Assembly: GCA_000466585.1 (NCBI GenBank)
Contig: KE993508.1
Coordinates: 208,811-272,810 of the forward strand
Length of the DNA stretch: 64,000 bases
From: Clostridiales bacterium oral taxon 876 str. F0540
GTDB taxonomy: Bacteria; Bacillota; Clostridia; Clostridiales; Clostridiaceae
Direction: 5' to 3'
This document shows, piece after piece, positions 8,811 to 17,752 of this stretch (within the stretch, counting starts at the first letter, position 1; each line of letters opens with the position of its first letter). Below the pieces are notes generated by a model, which did not search any database, was not told the DNA's origin, and was given only the letters and a program-made list of their open reading frames with translations. Both the position numbers and the translations under genes were made by a program.

Positions 8811-10046
8811 ATGAGTTCAAACACAGAAATTACAAATAACAATATTAAAAAACAGTCTGTTAAAGCACATTTTCTTAATTTCTTGAGCGGACTTCACACT
8901 GACAGAGATTTCACCTTGTTTTTGATCGTTGGTATTTTTACCGGAATAGCAGGAGGCATAAACTCAACAATTTTTAACAACTTTCTAAGTGACACCTATA
9001 ATCTTTCTGCATCTGCAAGAGGTATTGTAGAGTTTCCGCGTGAACTTCCGGGATCACTTATAGTTATCGTTTTAGCTATGCTTTCATTTCTTGGAGATAT
9101 AAAGACCTCAGTTCTGGGAATGCTGTTTGCCTCTCTTGGCATGATAGGGTTAGGAATGTTCTCGCCTAGTTTTGCAAGCATGCTTGTATGGATGATGCTT
9201 TTAAGCCTGGGTACTCATATTTTTATGCCTCTATCCTCAAGTATTGGTATGTCTCTTTCCAAGAAGGAAAACTTTGGCTCGAGACTTGGACGATTCAGTG
9301 CATACAACCTTATGGCCTCAATTATGGGCTATGGAGTTGTGTGGCTTGGCTTTAAATACCTCGGACTTACTTATAAAATAGCTTTTATAATTGCTGCAGT
9401 CTTTTATGTTTTTGCAGCTGTAATCCTCAGTTTCATGAAAACGCCAAAACCTAAGAAAAAAAAGATAACCTTTATTTTTAGAAAGGAATATAAGTTATAT
9501 TACATTTTGAGTATAGTAAATGGGGCTAGAAAACAAATTTTCTTAACCTTTGCGCCATGGGTTCTTATCCAAGTATATCATCTTAGCCCTCCTACTTTTG
9601 CAATTCTTGGTTTTATTATATCTGCGCTAAGCATTTTAACACGAACCGTTATAGGAAATGCTATAGATATTAAAGGCGAACGTTTTGTTCTTTCTCTTGA
9701 AGCAATAGTACTTATTGTTATTTGTCTTGGCTACTCCTTTGCAGCAGATATTTTTCCTGTTAGCATAGCTGTTATTATTATCGCGGCCTGCTATATAATT
9801 GATAACTCAATGAGTGTTGTTGAGATGGCACGCTCAACCTATGTCAAAAAAATAGCTGTTCATCCTGAAGATGTAACTCCCACCTTGTCTGCTGGAACAA
9901 GCTTTGATCATGTTATTGCAATGACTATCCCTTTCTTCGGTGGAATTCTATGGTCTAGCTTTGGATATAAATATGTATTTTTGGCTGCAGCCCTTATTGC
10001 TGTTTTAAATTTATTTTTGTCAATGAAAATTAAAATAGAAGCTTAA
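8811..10046 (+). CDS. MFS transporter
   Basis: A 411-residue integral membrane protein with about 12 hydrophobic segments in two six-helix halves. A basic central loop (KTPKPKKKKITFIFRKEYK) is typical of the major facilitator superfamily. It has a soluble N-terminal tail of about 35 residues. The start follows AAGGGGGATTAAC. It is transcribed divergently from the EamA gene and ends in its own terminator. No signature of a specific substrate is visible. Confidence 0.88.
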   Translation: MSSNTEITNNNIKKQSVKAHFLNFLSGLHTDRDFTLFLIVGIFTGIAGGINSTIFNNFLSDTYNLSASARGIVEFPRELPGSLIVIVLAMLSFLGDIKTSVLGMLFASLGMIGLGMFSPSFASMLVWMMLLSLGTHIFMPLSSSIGMSLSKKENFGSRLGRFSAYNLMASIMGYGVVWLGFKYLGLTYKIAFIIAAVFYVFAAVILSFMKTPKPKKKKITFIFRKEYKLYYILSIVNGARKQIFLTFAPWVLIQVYHLSPPTFAILGFIISALSILTRTVIGNAIDIKGERFVLSLEAIVLIVICLGYSFAADIFPVSIAVIIIAACYIIDNSMSVVEMARSTYVKKIAVHPEDVTPTLSAGTSFDHVIAMTIPFFGGILWSSFGYKYVFLAAALIAVLNLFLSMKIKIEA

Positions 10047-10055
10047 CTTAATGAA

Positions 10056-10094
10056 CTGTGTACTGATAATTTTATCAATACACAGCTTTTTATT
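10056..10094 (+). terminator. Terminator of the MFS gene
   Basis: CTGTGTACTGATAA / TTATCAATACACAG stem followed by CTTTTTATTATC on the plus strand. The minus-strand side lacks a T-run. Confidence 0.85.
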
Positions 10095-10106
10095 ATCTGA
10101 CTTTTA

Positions 10107-11507
10107 TTATATTAAAATGATCATTGCTGCAATGGTAGTAGCTGCAAGTCCTATTATAACAGGTTTAATATTTCTTTTAGCCAGCTCAAAGGCATCAACT
10201 CCGCATATAGCTGCAACAGGAATTACAGCCCAAGGAATTATGGTTCCACCTCCTACCCATATGCCGGCTATTTGTCCTAAAGCGGTTAGAGTTTCAACTC
10301 CCCCACCTATAGAAGTTCCAAATATTTTAGCAATAGATCCTACAAGCGATATTCCTGAAAATCCTGAACCATCAAGGCCAGTAATTGCACCAACTACCGT
10401 TACTGTTGTGGAGGCTATTACAGAGCTTAATGGTACTATATTAGCCAGCGCTGCTCCTAAATCATTTACTATGCCATGAGAACTACCAGGCAATATTTTT
10501 CCAAAGATATCGTTAAATGCTGAGTCGCCTAAATAGAAGAATGCTGCTATTGGTATAACAACTCCAAATATTCTAAACCCAAACTGCAAACCTTTCACAA
10601 GGTTGTCTGTAATTTTATTTAATGCCCTATCTTTATACGAAACTACGGAAACCAAGCTTAATATAAATACTGTAGTTCCACCTATCAACGCAGTTGCATC
10701 TCCACCCTGTAGTTTTGCTATATACATAATTATTATATCAAGAACAAATAGAATCAAAATAATCAAAGCTAATAATCTTCTTAGCTTTTTTGAGGCTATT
10801 AACTGCTCCGAAGTAACAGCTTCATCGGTATCTTCAATGTTATATTCCTTTGTAATGTTTCCGCTTCTAATATCCTTTCTCAAAAAATAAAAAGCAGCAA
10901 ATGTTGTTACTAGTCCCATAGTTATAGTTAAGGGAATGCTTGCCGACATAACTCCTGATACAGAGACTCCTGCTGCATCTGCAGTTAGCTTTGGTGCTGC
11001 CTGTATTATATAATCACTTGATAAAGCAATTCCATGACCAAACAGATTCATAGTTACTGCAAGACCGATTGCAGGCAATCCTACCTTTTTGGCGAGTGGC
11101 AAGAATAATGCCCCTACCAAAGCTACTGCTGGTGATGGCCAGAAAAACCAAGATAAAGTCATCATCACTATACCAATTAACCAATATGCAATCCAATAAT
11201 TTTTTATTATCCCTCTAAAGGGTGAAATAAGTTCATCATTTATACCTGATTCGATTAGTGTATTACTCATTGCGGTTATGATAGATATTATAAATATAGT
11301 TGGCATAAGCTCCTTTGCTGCATAAACAAAACTATTAAATACACCCATTACTGATTTATACGCTGATCCGGTACCTGCAACTCCCAAAATAAAAATACCT
11401 ATGATACATATAAGTGATATGTCCTTTTTCTTAATCATAGCTGCAATAATAACAAAAATAAATATAAGATATATATAGTGAAGTGAAGTAAGCGTTACAT
11501 TTAACAT
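10107..11507 (-). CDS. Multi-pass membrane transport protein, family not identified
   Basis: About 466 residues with 11-12 long hydrophobic helices and no signal peptide. Features include a WPSPAVALVGALFLP segment, a Gly-rich GTSIGGGVETLTALGQIAG segment, a cytosolic charged loop (IEDTDEAVTSEQL), and a final helix. The layout resembles the ion transporter superfamily of dicarboxylate/citrate-type carriers, but I do not recognise a named family. The start is placed at the ATG at 11507 because GGAGGAC lies 5 nt before it; the longer frame would put that site inside the gene. Convergent with the MFS gene. Confidence 0.7.
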   Translation of the reverse strand: MLNVTLTSLHYIYLIFIFVIIAAMIKKKDISLICIIGIFILGVAGTGSAYKSVMGVFNSFVYAAKELMPTIFIISIITAMSNTLIESGINDELISPFRGIIKNYWIAYWLIGIVMMTLSWFFWPSPAVALVGALFLPLAKKVGLPAIGLAVTMNLFGHGIALSSDYIIQAAPKLTADAAGVSVSGVMSASIPLTITMGLVTTFAAFYFLRKDIRSGNITKEYNIEDTDEAVTSEQLIASKKLRRLLALIILILFVLDIIIMYIAKLQGGDATALIGGTTVFILSLVSVVSYKDRALNKITDNLVKGLQFGFRIFGVVIPIAAFFYLGDSAFNDIFGKILPGSSHGIVNDLGAALANIVPLSSVIASTTVTVVGAITGLDGSGFSGISLVGSIAKIFGTSIGGGVETLTALGQIAGIWVGGGTIIPWAVIPVAAICGVDAFELAKRNIKPVIIGLAATTIAAMIILI

Positions 11508-11606
11508 TAAGTCCTCCATTTTGAATTATTATGCTACTAGCTTATGCATTTAAAATTAACATTGTTCCTGCATAAGTTTCGTCATGAAGCTAATAAATTT
11601 CTTTAG

Positions 11607-11635
11607 TTGGAAACCATTTCATAGCTGTGTAATAT
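11607..11635 (+). promoter_or_regulatory. Sigma-A promoter of the adk-like gene
   Basis: TTGGAA (11607-11612), 17 bp, TAATAT (11630-11635). The following leader contains the dyad ATAATATAACGTTATTAT. Confidence 0.6.
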
Positions 11636-11671
11636 AATAATAATATAACGTTATTATATATGGAGGTAAAA

Positions 11672-12322
11672 ATGAGAATAATACTGCTTGGTCCTCCTGG
11701 GGCAGGTAAAGGAACTCAGGCAGACTTGATAAGTAAAAAATATGGTATTCCTCATATATCTACTGGAGATATATTTAGACAGAACATAAACAATCGAACA
11801 AAGCTTGGATTAGAGGCAGAAGAATATATTCATAAGGGTTTGTTAGTTCCGGATGAACTTACCTTAAGGATAATAGAAGAAAGACTTGTTAAAAATGATT
11901 GCAACAACGGTTATCTATTAGATGGTTTCCCAAGAACAGTTTTTCAGGCTGAAGCATTAAAAGAATATTATCACAATAAAAGTGAAAATATTGATTTGGT
12001 TATTTTCTTTGAGGTAGAAAGAGCCCTTATTATTGCTAGAAATACAGGGAGGCGTATATGTTCCATCTGCGGAAAATGCTATCATATTAATTTTACACCT
12101 CCAAAACTCTTAGATAAATGTGATTTCTGCGGAGGTAAGTTAATTCAAAGAAAGGATGATACTGAAACTATAATTCTGGAAAGAATGTCAGTTTATTATG
12201 AGCAGACAATGCCGTTAATCAACTATTACACAAATGCACAAGTTCTTTATAGAGTTAATGGTAACGGCGAAATAGATAAAATTTTCAACGATGTATGCAG
12301 AATAATTGATAAAATTAATTAA
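11672..12322 (+). CDS. adk: Adenylate kinase (zinc-type), stand-alone copy
   Basis: Phosphoryl-transfer enzyme ATP + AMP = 2 ADP. It shows the P-loop GPPGAGKGTQ at the N-terminus, the AMP-site STGDIFR, and LLDGFPRTVFQAEAL. The LID domain has a four-cysteine zinc site (CSICGKC and CDFC). The start is the ATG at 11672, preceded by GGAGGTAAAA; a frame opening 12 nt earlier includes that site. Clostridia normally carry adk in the ribosomal-protein/secY operon. This isolated copy between a transporter and ispH is therefore probably a second, diverged kinase (inference). Length about 216 aa is normal. Confidence 0.88.
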   Translation: MRIILLGPPGAGKGTQADLISKKYGIPHISTGDIFRQNINNRTKLGLEAEEYIHKGLLVPDELTLRIIEERLVKNDCNNGYLLDGFPRTVFQAEALKEYYHNKSENIDLVIFFEVERALIIARNTGRRICSICGKCYHINFTPPKLLDKCDFCGGKLIQRKDDTETIILERMSVYYEQTMPLINYYTNAQVLYRVNGNGEIDKIFNDVCRIIDKIN

Positions 12323-12323
12323 T

Positions 12324-12358
12324 AAAAACCACATTGACCCCAATGTGGTTTTTATTTT
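12324..12358. terminator. Bidirectional terminator between adk and ispH
   Basis: AAAAACCACATTG / CAATGTGGTTTTT stem with a 4-nt loop and T-runs on both strands. It serves the convergent adk and ispH genes. Confidence 0.9.
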
Positions 12359-13223
12359 ATTTATCAGTTGTACCATCTATCTTATCAAGCACCTGCTCTA
12401 TTATCCAATCAGGGGTAGAAGCTCCTGCTGTTACCCCGATTTTAGTAATGTTTTTATTATCAAATACCCATTCAGGAATATCACAGCTGTTTTCAACAAA
12501 AATTGTATTGCTGCAGTTTTTTCTGCATATCTCGTACAGCTTAGTAGTATTTGAACTATCTTTGCTTCCTACAACAAGCATTACATCAACCTTTTTAGAA
12601 GTTTCTTCGGCACTTGTCTGCCTTTCTTTTGTTGCACTGCAAATAGTGTTAAAGGTAACTACATCGCAGCACTTGCCAGAAACTATATCAACAACCTTAT
12701 CGAAATTTTCCTTCTTTTCAGTTGTCTGAACTACAATACATACCTTTTGAGTCAAATCATGCAAATTACTGCCATCCTTAGTTATTATTGCAGAATCATC
12801 ACACCATCCATTGCTGCCTATAACCTCTGGATGATTTTCATCACCAATTATAATAATTTGGTAACCTAAATCATAGTATTTTTTAATCTTTTTATGAATA
12901 GCTGAAACGTATGGGCAAGTTGCATCTATTACCTTTGCGCCTGTACTTCTTATTAGCTCCATAACTTTTGGAGTTACCCCATGTGATCTTATTATAACTG
13001 TATCACAACTGCTCAATTTATTTAGCTCAGATATATTAATTTCATTTATGCCCTTTTCCTTTAAGTTACTTGTAACGTTTTTATTATGAACTAAAGGACC
13101 AAAGGTATAAATGTTTGTACTGTTATTATTATTTAAATCAATAGATGTATCTACTGCTCTTTTAACTCCAAAACAAAAGCCTGCATTTTCTGCCATTATA
13201 ACTTCTTTTATCATCCTAATCAC
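12357..13223 (-). CDS. ispH: 4-hydroxy-3-methylbut-2-enyl diphosphate reductase (IspH/LytB)
   Basis: Last enzyme of the MEP isoprenoid pathway; a [4Fe-4S] protein that makes IPP and DMAPP. The three cluster cysteines sit in ENAGFCFGVKRAVD, DATCPYVS and NTICSATKERQ. The substrate-binding GDENHPEVIG and the C-terminal GVTAGASTPDWIIEQV are also present. The start is best read as the GTG at 13223, five bases after AGGAAAGG; an ATG nine bases further in is possible but spaced 14 nt from that site. The upstream part of the open frame is unlikely to be translated. There is no S1-domain fusion, unlike some clostridial versions. Confidence 0.92.
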   Translation of the reverse strand: MIRMIKEVIMAENAGFCFGVKRAVDTSIDLNNNNSTNIYTFGPLVHNKNVTSNLKEKGINEINISELNKLSSCDTVIIRSHGVTPKVMELIRSTGAKVIDATCPYVSAIHKKIKKYYDLGYQIIIIGDENHPEVIGSNGWCDDSAIITKDGSNLHDLTQKVCIVVQTTEKKENFDKVVDIVSGKCCDVVTFNTICSATKERQTSAEETSKKVDVMLVVGSKDSSNTTKLYEICRKNCSNTIFVENSCDIPEWVFDNKNITKIGVTAGASTPDWIIEQVLDKIDGTTDK

Positions 13224-13295
13224 ACAATCCTTTCCTACTTGTACACTATGATATTTTACCATAAAAATTAACGATTGTGTATGTAATATCTGTAA

Positions 13296-13336
13296 TTAAA
13301 AAATCACCACACATAACATATGCATGGTGATTTTTA
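13296..13336 (-). terminator. Terminator after the Met-rich repeat gene
   Basis: AAAAATCACCA / TGGTGATTTTTT stem with a T-run on the minus strand, 20 nt downstream of the stop codon. Confidence 0.85.
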
Positions 13337-13354
13337 TCCCGTAAGTTTAATTAC

Positions 13355-14224
13355 CTAATCTATATCTAAATCTTCATCCCACCTATTAGTTTCATATAAA
13401 TCATCAAAAGGTACCATTTCATATGGCATCGAAGATTCCATCATAGGGTACTGCTCCATTATCATAGGATTCATCATCATATGACAAGGGTTATTTGTTA
13501 TTGGACAAGGCATAACATCATAATACATTTCTTTTGATTTATTTTTCTTATGACATTTGCTGCAAGATGGCTTCTTTTGCTTGCAGCTTGGCTTTGGCTG
13601 CATCATTATTGGAGCCTGAACTGGCTGCATTATTGGTTCTATACATAACTTCATTTTTGTTGGTTCCATTATAGGTTCTATCTTTAATTGAAGTTTTATA
13701 GGTTCCATATAGATAGAACCCATCTTTGGCTGTATATTCAGTTCCATATTGCTGGGTTCCATCTTTGGCTGTATATTCAGTTCCATGTTTTGAGGTTCCA
13801 TATTTGGCTGAATGTTCAATCCCATACTCTGTGGATTCATACTTGGTTGAATGTTTAATGACATATTCTGAGGATTCATATTTGGCTGAATATTCAAGGG
13901 CATATTCTGGGGACTCATACTTGGCTGAATATTTATCTCCATGCTCTGCGGCTGAACTTTAGGCTGTATATTCAGATCCATCATAGTAGGCTCCATCTTC
14001 GGATATATCTTCATCTCCTGTGTTTTTACCGGCATAACTTGTGGTACTGGCATAGGCTGAGCATGCTTTACAGGCTGCGGCTGCATCTGCGGCATTGTCT
14101 GTTGTATCGGCTTTGTTTGAGGTACCATTTTTCTTTCTGCTTCATCATCCATTCTGTACATCATATCTGTCATCATAGGATATTGGAAGGGAACAAACTC
14201 TTCCATTTCGTACTTTTGACTCAT
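13355..14224 (-). CDS. Met/Pro/Gln-rich 13-residue tandem-repeat protein
   Basis: A 289-residue low-complexity protein with no signal peptide or membrane helix. The core (residues 85-206) has seven exact-period copies of a 13-residue unit, consensus NIQPxMxPQxMxL (starts at 85, 98, 111, 124, 137, 150, 163), then two degenerate IEP copies (181, 194). A Lys/Cys cluster follows (Cys214, 221, 224 with SCSKCHKKNK). Next come a Met/Cys/His segment (PCPITNNPCHMMMNPM) and an acidic tail. The gene stands alone with AACGGAGGT before its start and its own terminator. I do not recognise the family. The composition resembles spore-coat or metal-binding proteins, but that is inference. Confidence 0.75.
   Translation of the reverse strand: MSQKYEMEEFVPFQYPMMTDMMYRMDDEAERKMVPQTKPIQQTMPQMQPQPVKHAQPMPVPQVMPVKTQEMKIYPKMEPTMMDLNIQPKVQPQSMEINIQPSMSPQNMPLNIQPNMNPQNMSLNIQPSMNPQSMGLNIQPNMEPQNMELNIQPKMEPSNMELNIQPKMGSIYMEPIKLQLKIEPIMEPTKMKLCIEPIMQPVQAPIMMQPKPSCKQKKPSCSKCHKKNKSKEMYYDVMPCPITNNPCHMMMNPMIMEQYPMMESSMPYEMVPFDDLYETNRWDEDLDID
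13607..13972 (-). repeat. 39-bp tandem coding repeats (nine units)
   Basis: In-frame 39-bp units encoding the 13-residue NIQP repeat: seven regular, two degenerate. Replication slippage at this site should make copy number variable between strains. Confidence 0.8.
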
Positions 14225-14348
14225 AACTAACCTCCGTTAAATATTGCATCAATTTATCATATGAAGATTTGATATACTATGTTCATTACTTATTGATAAT
14301 TTATTTTTTAATTTCACCTTGCTTATATCTTTAGTAATATTAAAATTA

Positions 14349-14408
14349 AATAAAACAATCACACTGTATTTAGCCGTCTGCTATAGGCAGTTAAATACAG
14401 TGTGATTA
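14349..14408 (-). terminator. Terminator after the TPR gene
   Basis: AATCACACTGTATTTA pairs with TAAATACAGTGTGATT around an inner stem; TTGTTTTATTTA follows on the minus strand. Confidence 0.8.
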
Positions 14409-14468
14409 TTTTATGTACCTCAATATCACATATATTTCAGTCGTTACTTCAATATCAATATCCTTTTG

Positions 14469-16211
14469 CTATATAGAATCCGATATTTTGAAAATCTCTT
14501 CTAATTGTTTCAAACTATATACGGACTTTAATTCGAAGAAATTAGAATCATTCATTTCGTTACTTTTCTTTTTTAAAAAAATAAACTTATTAATTATATC
14601 CAAAGAATTATTGGAATTTATATACCCTATTCTGTATTCCTCAGGAACAGAAAATATTAACTTTTTAACAATACAATAGGCTTTATAATAGTAATTGATA
14701 GCATCAGCTAGTTTGTTGTTTTTATCAAAATAATCTCCTATGGAACAGCATATGTAAGAATAAATCATAGAATTACCTGTAAGCTTGGCTAGCTCCAATG
14801 CAGAGTATAACATTTCTAAATTCTCACTACTATTAAATTCATTCATTTTGGAAATAATATATTTCTCCTTTAATAATAAACAATCATTATCAGATTTTAT
14901 ATGGTTATATTCATTAATTAGTTTAAATGCTAATTCATATTTCTTAATGCATATCAATTCAATAGCTGTATCATATACTGAATCCAAAATTTCATCCTTG
15001 TTTATATATTTTGAAACAGTATATTTTATGCCTTCAACTATATCAATTATCTCAGATTCTGTTGAAGCCTTCTTAAGCTTTATATATTCATAGATCAAAC
15101 CAATATTCCATTTAATCATTGTTTCATCTTTACTAACATAATTTAAGGCTTGTTTAATAAATTCCTCAGATTTATCATTCTCACCAAATTCTAAAAACAA
15201 TTGTGCTGCAGATTTGTAATATTGAATTAACGTAGATTCAACATTAGCATTTTTCCCCACTTCATCTTTTGCTTTTATAAAGTAATAATATGCCTCTTGA
15301 TAGTTATACAATTTCAAGCTTGCCAGTAATAAGTATGAATAATTATATACTAATATGTTATCCATATAAGCGCCGGCAGGATTTTTAAGGGCCTCAGTAA
15401 ACCAAAAAACCGCATCAGTATATTTAAAGTATTTGAAATACGCTTCCCCTATATTGAGGTATGATATCTTATGAAACTCCACAAATATACTATTCTCACT
15501 AATACCTTTTAGCTTAAAAAAATAACTTAATGCTGTCTCATAGTCTTGCAACTTATCGCCATAAACAGCAGCAATATTATTAATAACTCCCAGCATTCCT
15601 CTTTTATAATCCACTTTTTCAAAGTAATCATAGGCTTGATTTAATAGTGATAGATGTTCTTCTACACTAGTTATATCTTTATATAGTTCAGCTAATGTCA
15701 CCAGAATCCTGCCTTTTAAGAATGGATAATCATCATTGCAAAGCTTAAGTGCTTCATTACAAATATCACGTGCTTTATAAAATTGTTTTTTCACATAATA
15801 AGTTCTAGCCCAAAATATACTCATCTCAAGCCTACCTTTAGTATATTCGACACAGCTTAGAATATCCTCTGCCTTATCCGCATATTTTATACCTTCCTCA
15901 ATTTTTCCTATACTTAAATAGCTGTCTGATATTTTTGCAAGGGAATCAATTTGAAAAAACTTATTTTCTAGGCTCTTTGCTGACTCATAAGCCATTAAAA
16001 AATAGCTTAATCCACTTTCAATTTTGCCAGTTATCTGATATAAATCCCCTATTTTTATTTGCAATTTAAATGCTTTATCATCTATACATTCTTCAATGTA
16101 TACATCAAGTACCTTTTTATAGCTTTCAATAGCTTTCTTTATATTATTTTGTTTCTCAAATTTTAATGCCTCTTGAGTAATTTGTTTTGCTAAATTTAAA
16201 TTAACAGTCAT
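14469..16211 (-). CDS. Tetratricopeptide-repeat protein
   Basis: A 580-residue all-helical soluble protein built of roughly ten or more TPR-type helix pairs. Clear examples are QNNIKKAIESYKKVLDVY near the N-terminus, YLSIGKIEEGIKYADKAEDI, and NNKLADAINYYYKAYCIV near the C-terminus. No catalytic or DNA-binding domain is visible. It starts 24 bp after the histidine kinase stop codon, with its own GGAAGTGA, so the two are co-transcribed. A role as a scaffold or regulator of that kinase is inference. It resembles Rap-like TPR proteins only in fold; no N-terminal three-helix Rap bundle is recognised. Confidence 0.8.
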   Translation of the reverse strand: MTVNLNLAKQITQEALKFEKQNNIKKAIESYKKVLDVYIEECIDDKAFKLQIKIGDLYQITGKIESGLSYFLMAYESAKSLENKFFQIDSLAKISDSYLSIGKIEEGIKYADKAEDILSCVEYTKGRLEMSIFWARTYYVKKQFYKARDICNEALKLCNDDYPFLKGRILVTLAELYKDITSVEEHLSLLNQAYDYFEKVDYKRGMLGVINNIAAVYGDKLQDYETALSYFFKLKGISENSIFVEFHKISYLNIGEAYFKYFKYTDAVFWFTEALKNPAGAYMDNILVYNYSYLLLASLKLYNYQEAYYYFIKAKDEVGKNANVESTLIQYYKSAAQLFLEFGENDKSEEFIKQALNYVSKDETMIKWNIGLIYEYIKLKKASTESEIIDIVEGIKYTVSKYINKDEILDSVYDTAIELICIKKYELAFKLINEYNHIKSDNDCLLLKEKYIISKMNEFNSSENLEMLYSALELAKLTGNSMIYSYICCSIGDYFDKNNKLADAINYYYKAYCIVKKLIFSVPEEYRIGYINSNNSLDIINKFIFLKKKSNEMNDSNFFELKSVYSLKQLEEIFKISDSI

Positions 16212-16235
16212 ATTATCACTTCCATAATAGGTATA

Positions 16236-17111
16236 TTATAAATCTGAGAACTCTACTCGCACTCTCATAAGTATCTCATCTTGGAATTGTGAATATAGAT
16301 TTACATTATTATGTTCATCAACCGTTGTTAACGGGAGCTGAACTATAAAACGGCTTCCTCTGCCATATTCACTTTCTGCACTAATTGTTCCGTTATGCAT
16401 CTCAACAAGTGATTTCACTATGGATAAGCCTATGCCGCTGCCCTGTCTGTTTCTAGTAAATGACTTATCTACCTTTCTAAATCTTTTAAAAATAGTCTTC
16501 AGTTTTTCTTCATGTATACCTACTCCATCATCTTCCACATAAATACAAATCTGTTTATCTTCAGTTTTTATAGTAATATCTATATTGCCATTTTCATTTG
16601 TGAATTTGAGTGCATTTGAGAGCAGATTTAACAGTATTCTTTCTATTTTATCTGCATCACAGGCAATTACCTGGCTTTCTATTTCTGAAACAAATTTTAT
16701 GTTTACCGATTTAATTCGAGCATATGACTCTATTGATTTTACAACATTCTTAACTATATCTACGATATCATAATTATGAAATTCAATATAAAGTTCATTT
16801 GCATCTATTTTAGTCAGATCAATAATATTGTTGATTAGCCTTAGTAGCCTTAAGGCGTTCTGCTTCATATTGTTCATATATTTCTCAAGTATCTTTTCAG
16901 AATCCTGTATTCTTCCATTAAGCATGTGAAGTTCTATAAGCTGCATGGATCCAAGTATTATATTTAAAGGAGTTTTTAACTCATGTGATAAATTCGCAAA
17001 ATACTCTGTTTTCAATTTACTTTCTTCTAAATTAGCCTCACTATCTTTTAATCTTTGAACCAGGTCTTCTATACTCATATTCCTATAAATTTCATTAACC
17101 TCTATATCCAT
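16236..17111 (-). CDS. Orphan cytosolic sensor histidine kinase
   Basis: A 291-residue kinase core with no membrane helix and almost no sensor part: a 35-residue coiled N-terminus, then the HisKA dimerisation helix. The phospho-acceptor is His43 (NLSHELKTPLN). The HATPase domain follows, with an N-box (LLNLLSNALKFT), a G1 box (DDGVGI), an F-box region (FKRFRKVD) and a G2 box (GSGIGLSIVKSLVEMHNG). No response regulator is adjacent; a TPR gene follows. In clostridia orphan kinases often phosphorylate Spo0A directly. A sporulation role here is inference. Confidence 0.87.
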   Translation of the reverse strand: MDIEVNEIYRNMSIEDLVQRLKDSEANLEESKLKTEYFANLSHELKTPLNIILGSMQLIELHMLNGRIQDSEKILEKYMNNMKQNALRLLRLINNIIDLTKIDANELYIEFHNYDIVDIVKNVVKSIESYARIKSVNIKFVSEIESQVIACDADKIERILLNLLSNALKFTNENGNIDITIKTEDKQICIYVEDDGVGIHEEKLKTIFKRFRKVDKSFTRNRQGSGIGLSIVKSLVEMHNGTISAESEYGRGSRFIVQLPLTTVDEHNNVNLYSQFQDEILMRVRVEFSDL

Positions 17112-17363
17112 ATAATAGCTTTCCTACCTTCTTTGGTGATACACTATGTCAAAATAATTAATCTATTATAAATGTTTTCATAAATACCCATGTCGTATTT
17201 TGCTATATTTTACAACTTAATTTAAAACATATTGTGACATATAAATTCTACATATTATGCTGAATTCCTTTATTTTCATTTAAATTTTAATACAATAATT
17301 ATATAGTTGATTAAGCTTATGTCTTGCTAATTTCTTTATATGACAAATTACAATTTTAATTTA
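17112..17363. other. Intergenic region upstream of the histidine kinase
   Basis: About 250 bp of very AT-rich sequence. It must hold the promoter of the minus-strand kinase-TPR unit, but I see no clear -35/-10 pair, riboswitch or ORF. Confidence 0.4.
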
Positions 17364-17396
17364 ATAAAAAAATGGCAACTACAATGTAGTGCCATC
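17362..17396 (-). terminator. Terminator after the PqqD-like gene
   Basis: ATGGCACTACATTGTAGTTGCCAT stem followed by TTTTTTTATTAA on the minus strand. Confidence 0.88.
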
Positions 17397-17401
17397 TTTT
17401 A

Positions 17402-17752
17402 TTAAAAATTTATTTTTTCTATATACCTACAGTTAACATCAATATGCTTTAAGAACAACAATAATCTCTCATAAAGTGGATAAGCTTTCTCTCCATACTT
17501 GATTTCCAAGCTCTCTCCAATATCCTTTATTGTATTGTTTCCGTCTATTTGCAAAAACACATAGCTTCCATATTCATCTAAAGATATTCTTTTATACTCT
17601 GGAATTCTGAATTTAAGCTTTCTAAAGAACTTTTGAATCTTGTGATCTTGCTTTTCAAGTATAGTTACAATATTTTCTTCATCTACTTCATACTGTAAAT
17701 TATCGGAGATTTTAAATATTATCCTCAAAACATCTTCATTACTATTTAACAT
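17402..17752 (-). CDS. PqqD-fold protein coupled to OPT transporter
   Basis: A 116-residue soluble protein. The C-terminal 70 residues fit the PqqD/RRE winged-helix pattern (ISLDEYGSYVFLQIDGNNTI, then DIGESLEIKYGE, then an amphipathic helix). PqqD-fold domains are known to bind leader peptides of ribosomally made, modified peptides. Here no radical SAM or other modifying enzyme is nearby. Its start codon lies 11 bp inside the OPT gene, so the two are translationally coupled. A role in recognising the peptide or metal complex moved by the transporter is inference. Confidence 0.7.
   Translation of the reverse strand: MLNSNEDVLRIIFKISDNLQYEVDEENIVTILEKQDHKIQKFFRKLKFRIPEYKRISLDEYGSYVFLQIDGNNTIKDIGESLEIKYGEKAYPLYERLLLFLKHIDVNCRYIEKINF

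Noticed and set aside
13726..14230. Plus-strand frames opposite the Met-rich repeat gene
   Set aside because: They are shadows of the repetitive minus-strand gene, with no ribosome site and Ser/Tyr-rich mirrored repeats.
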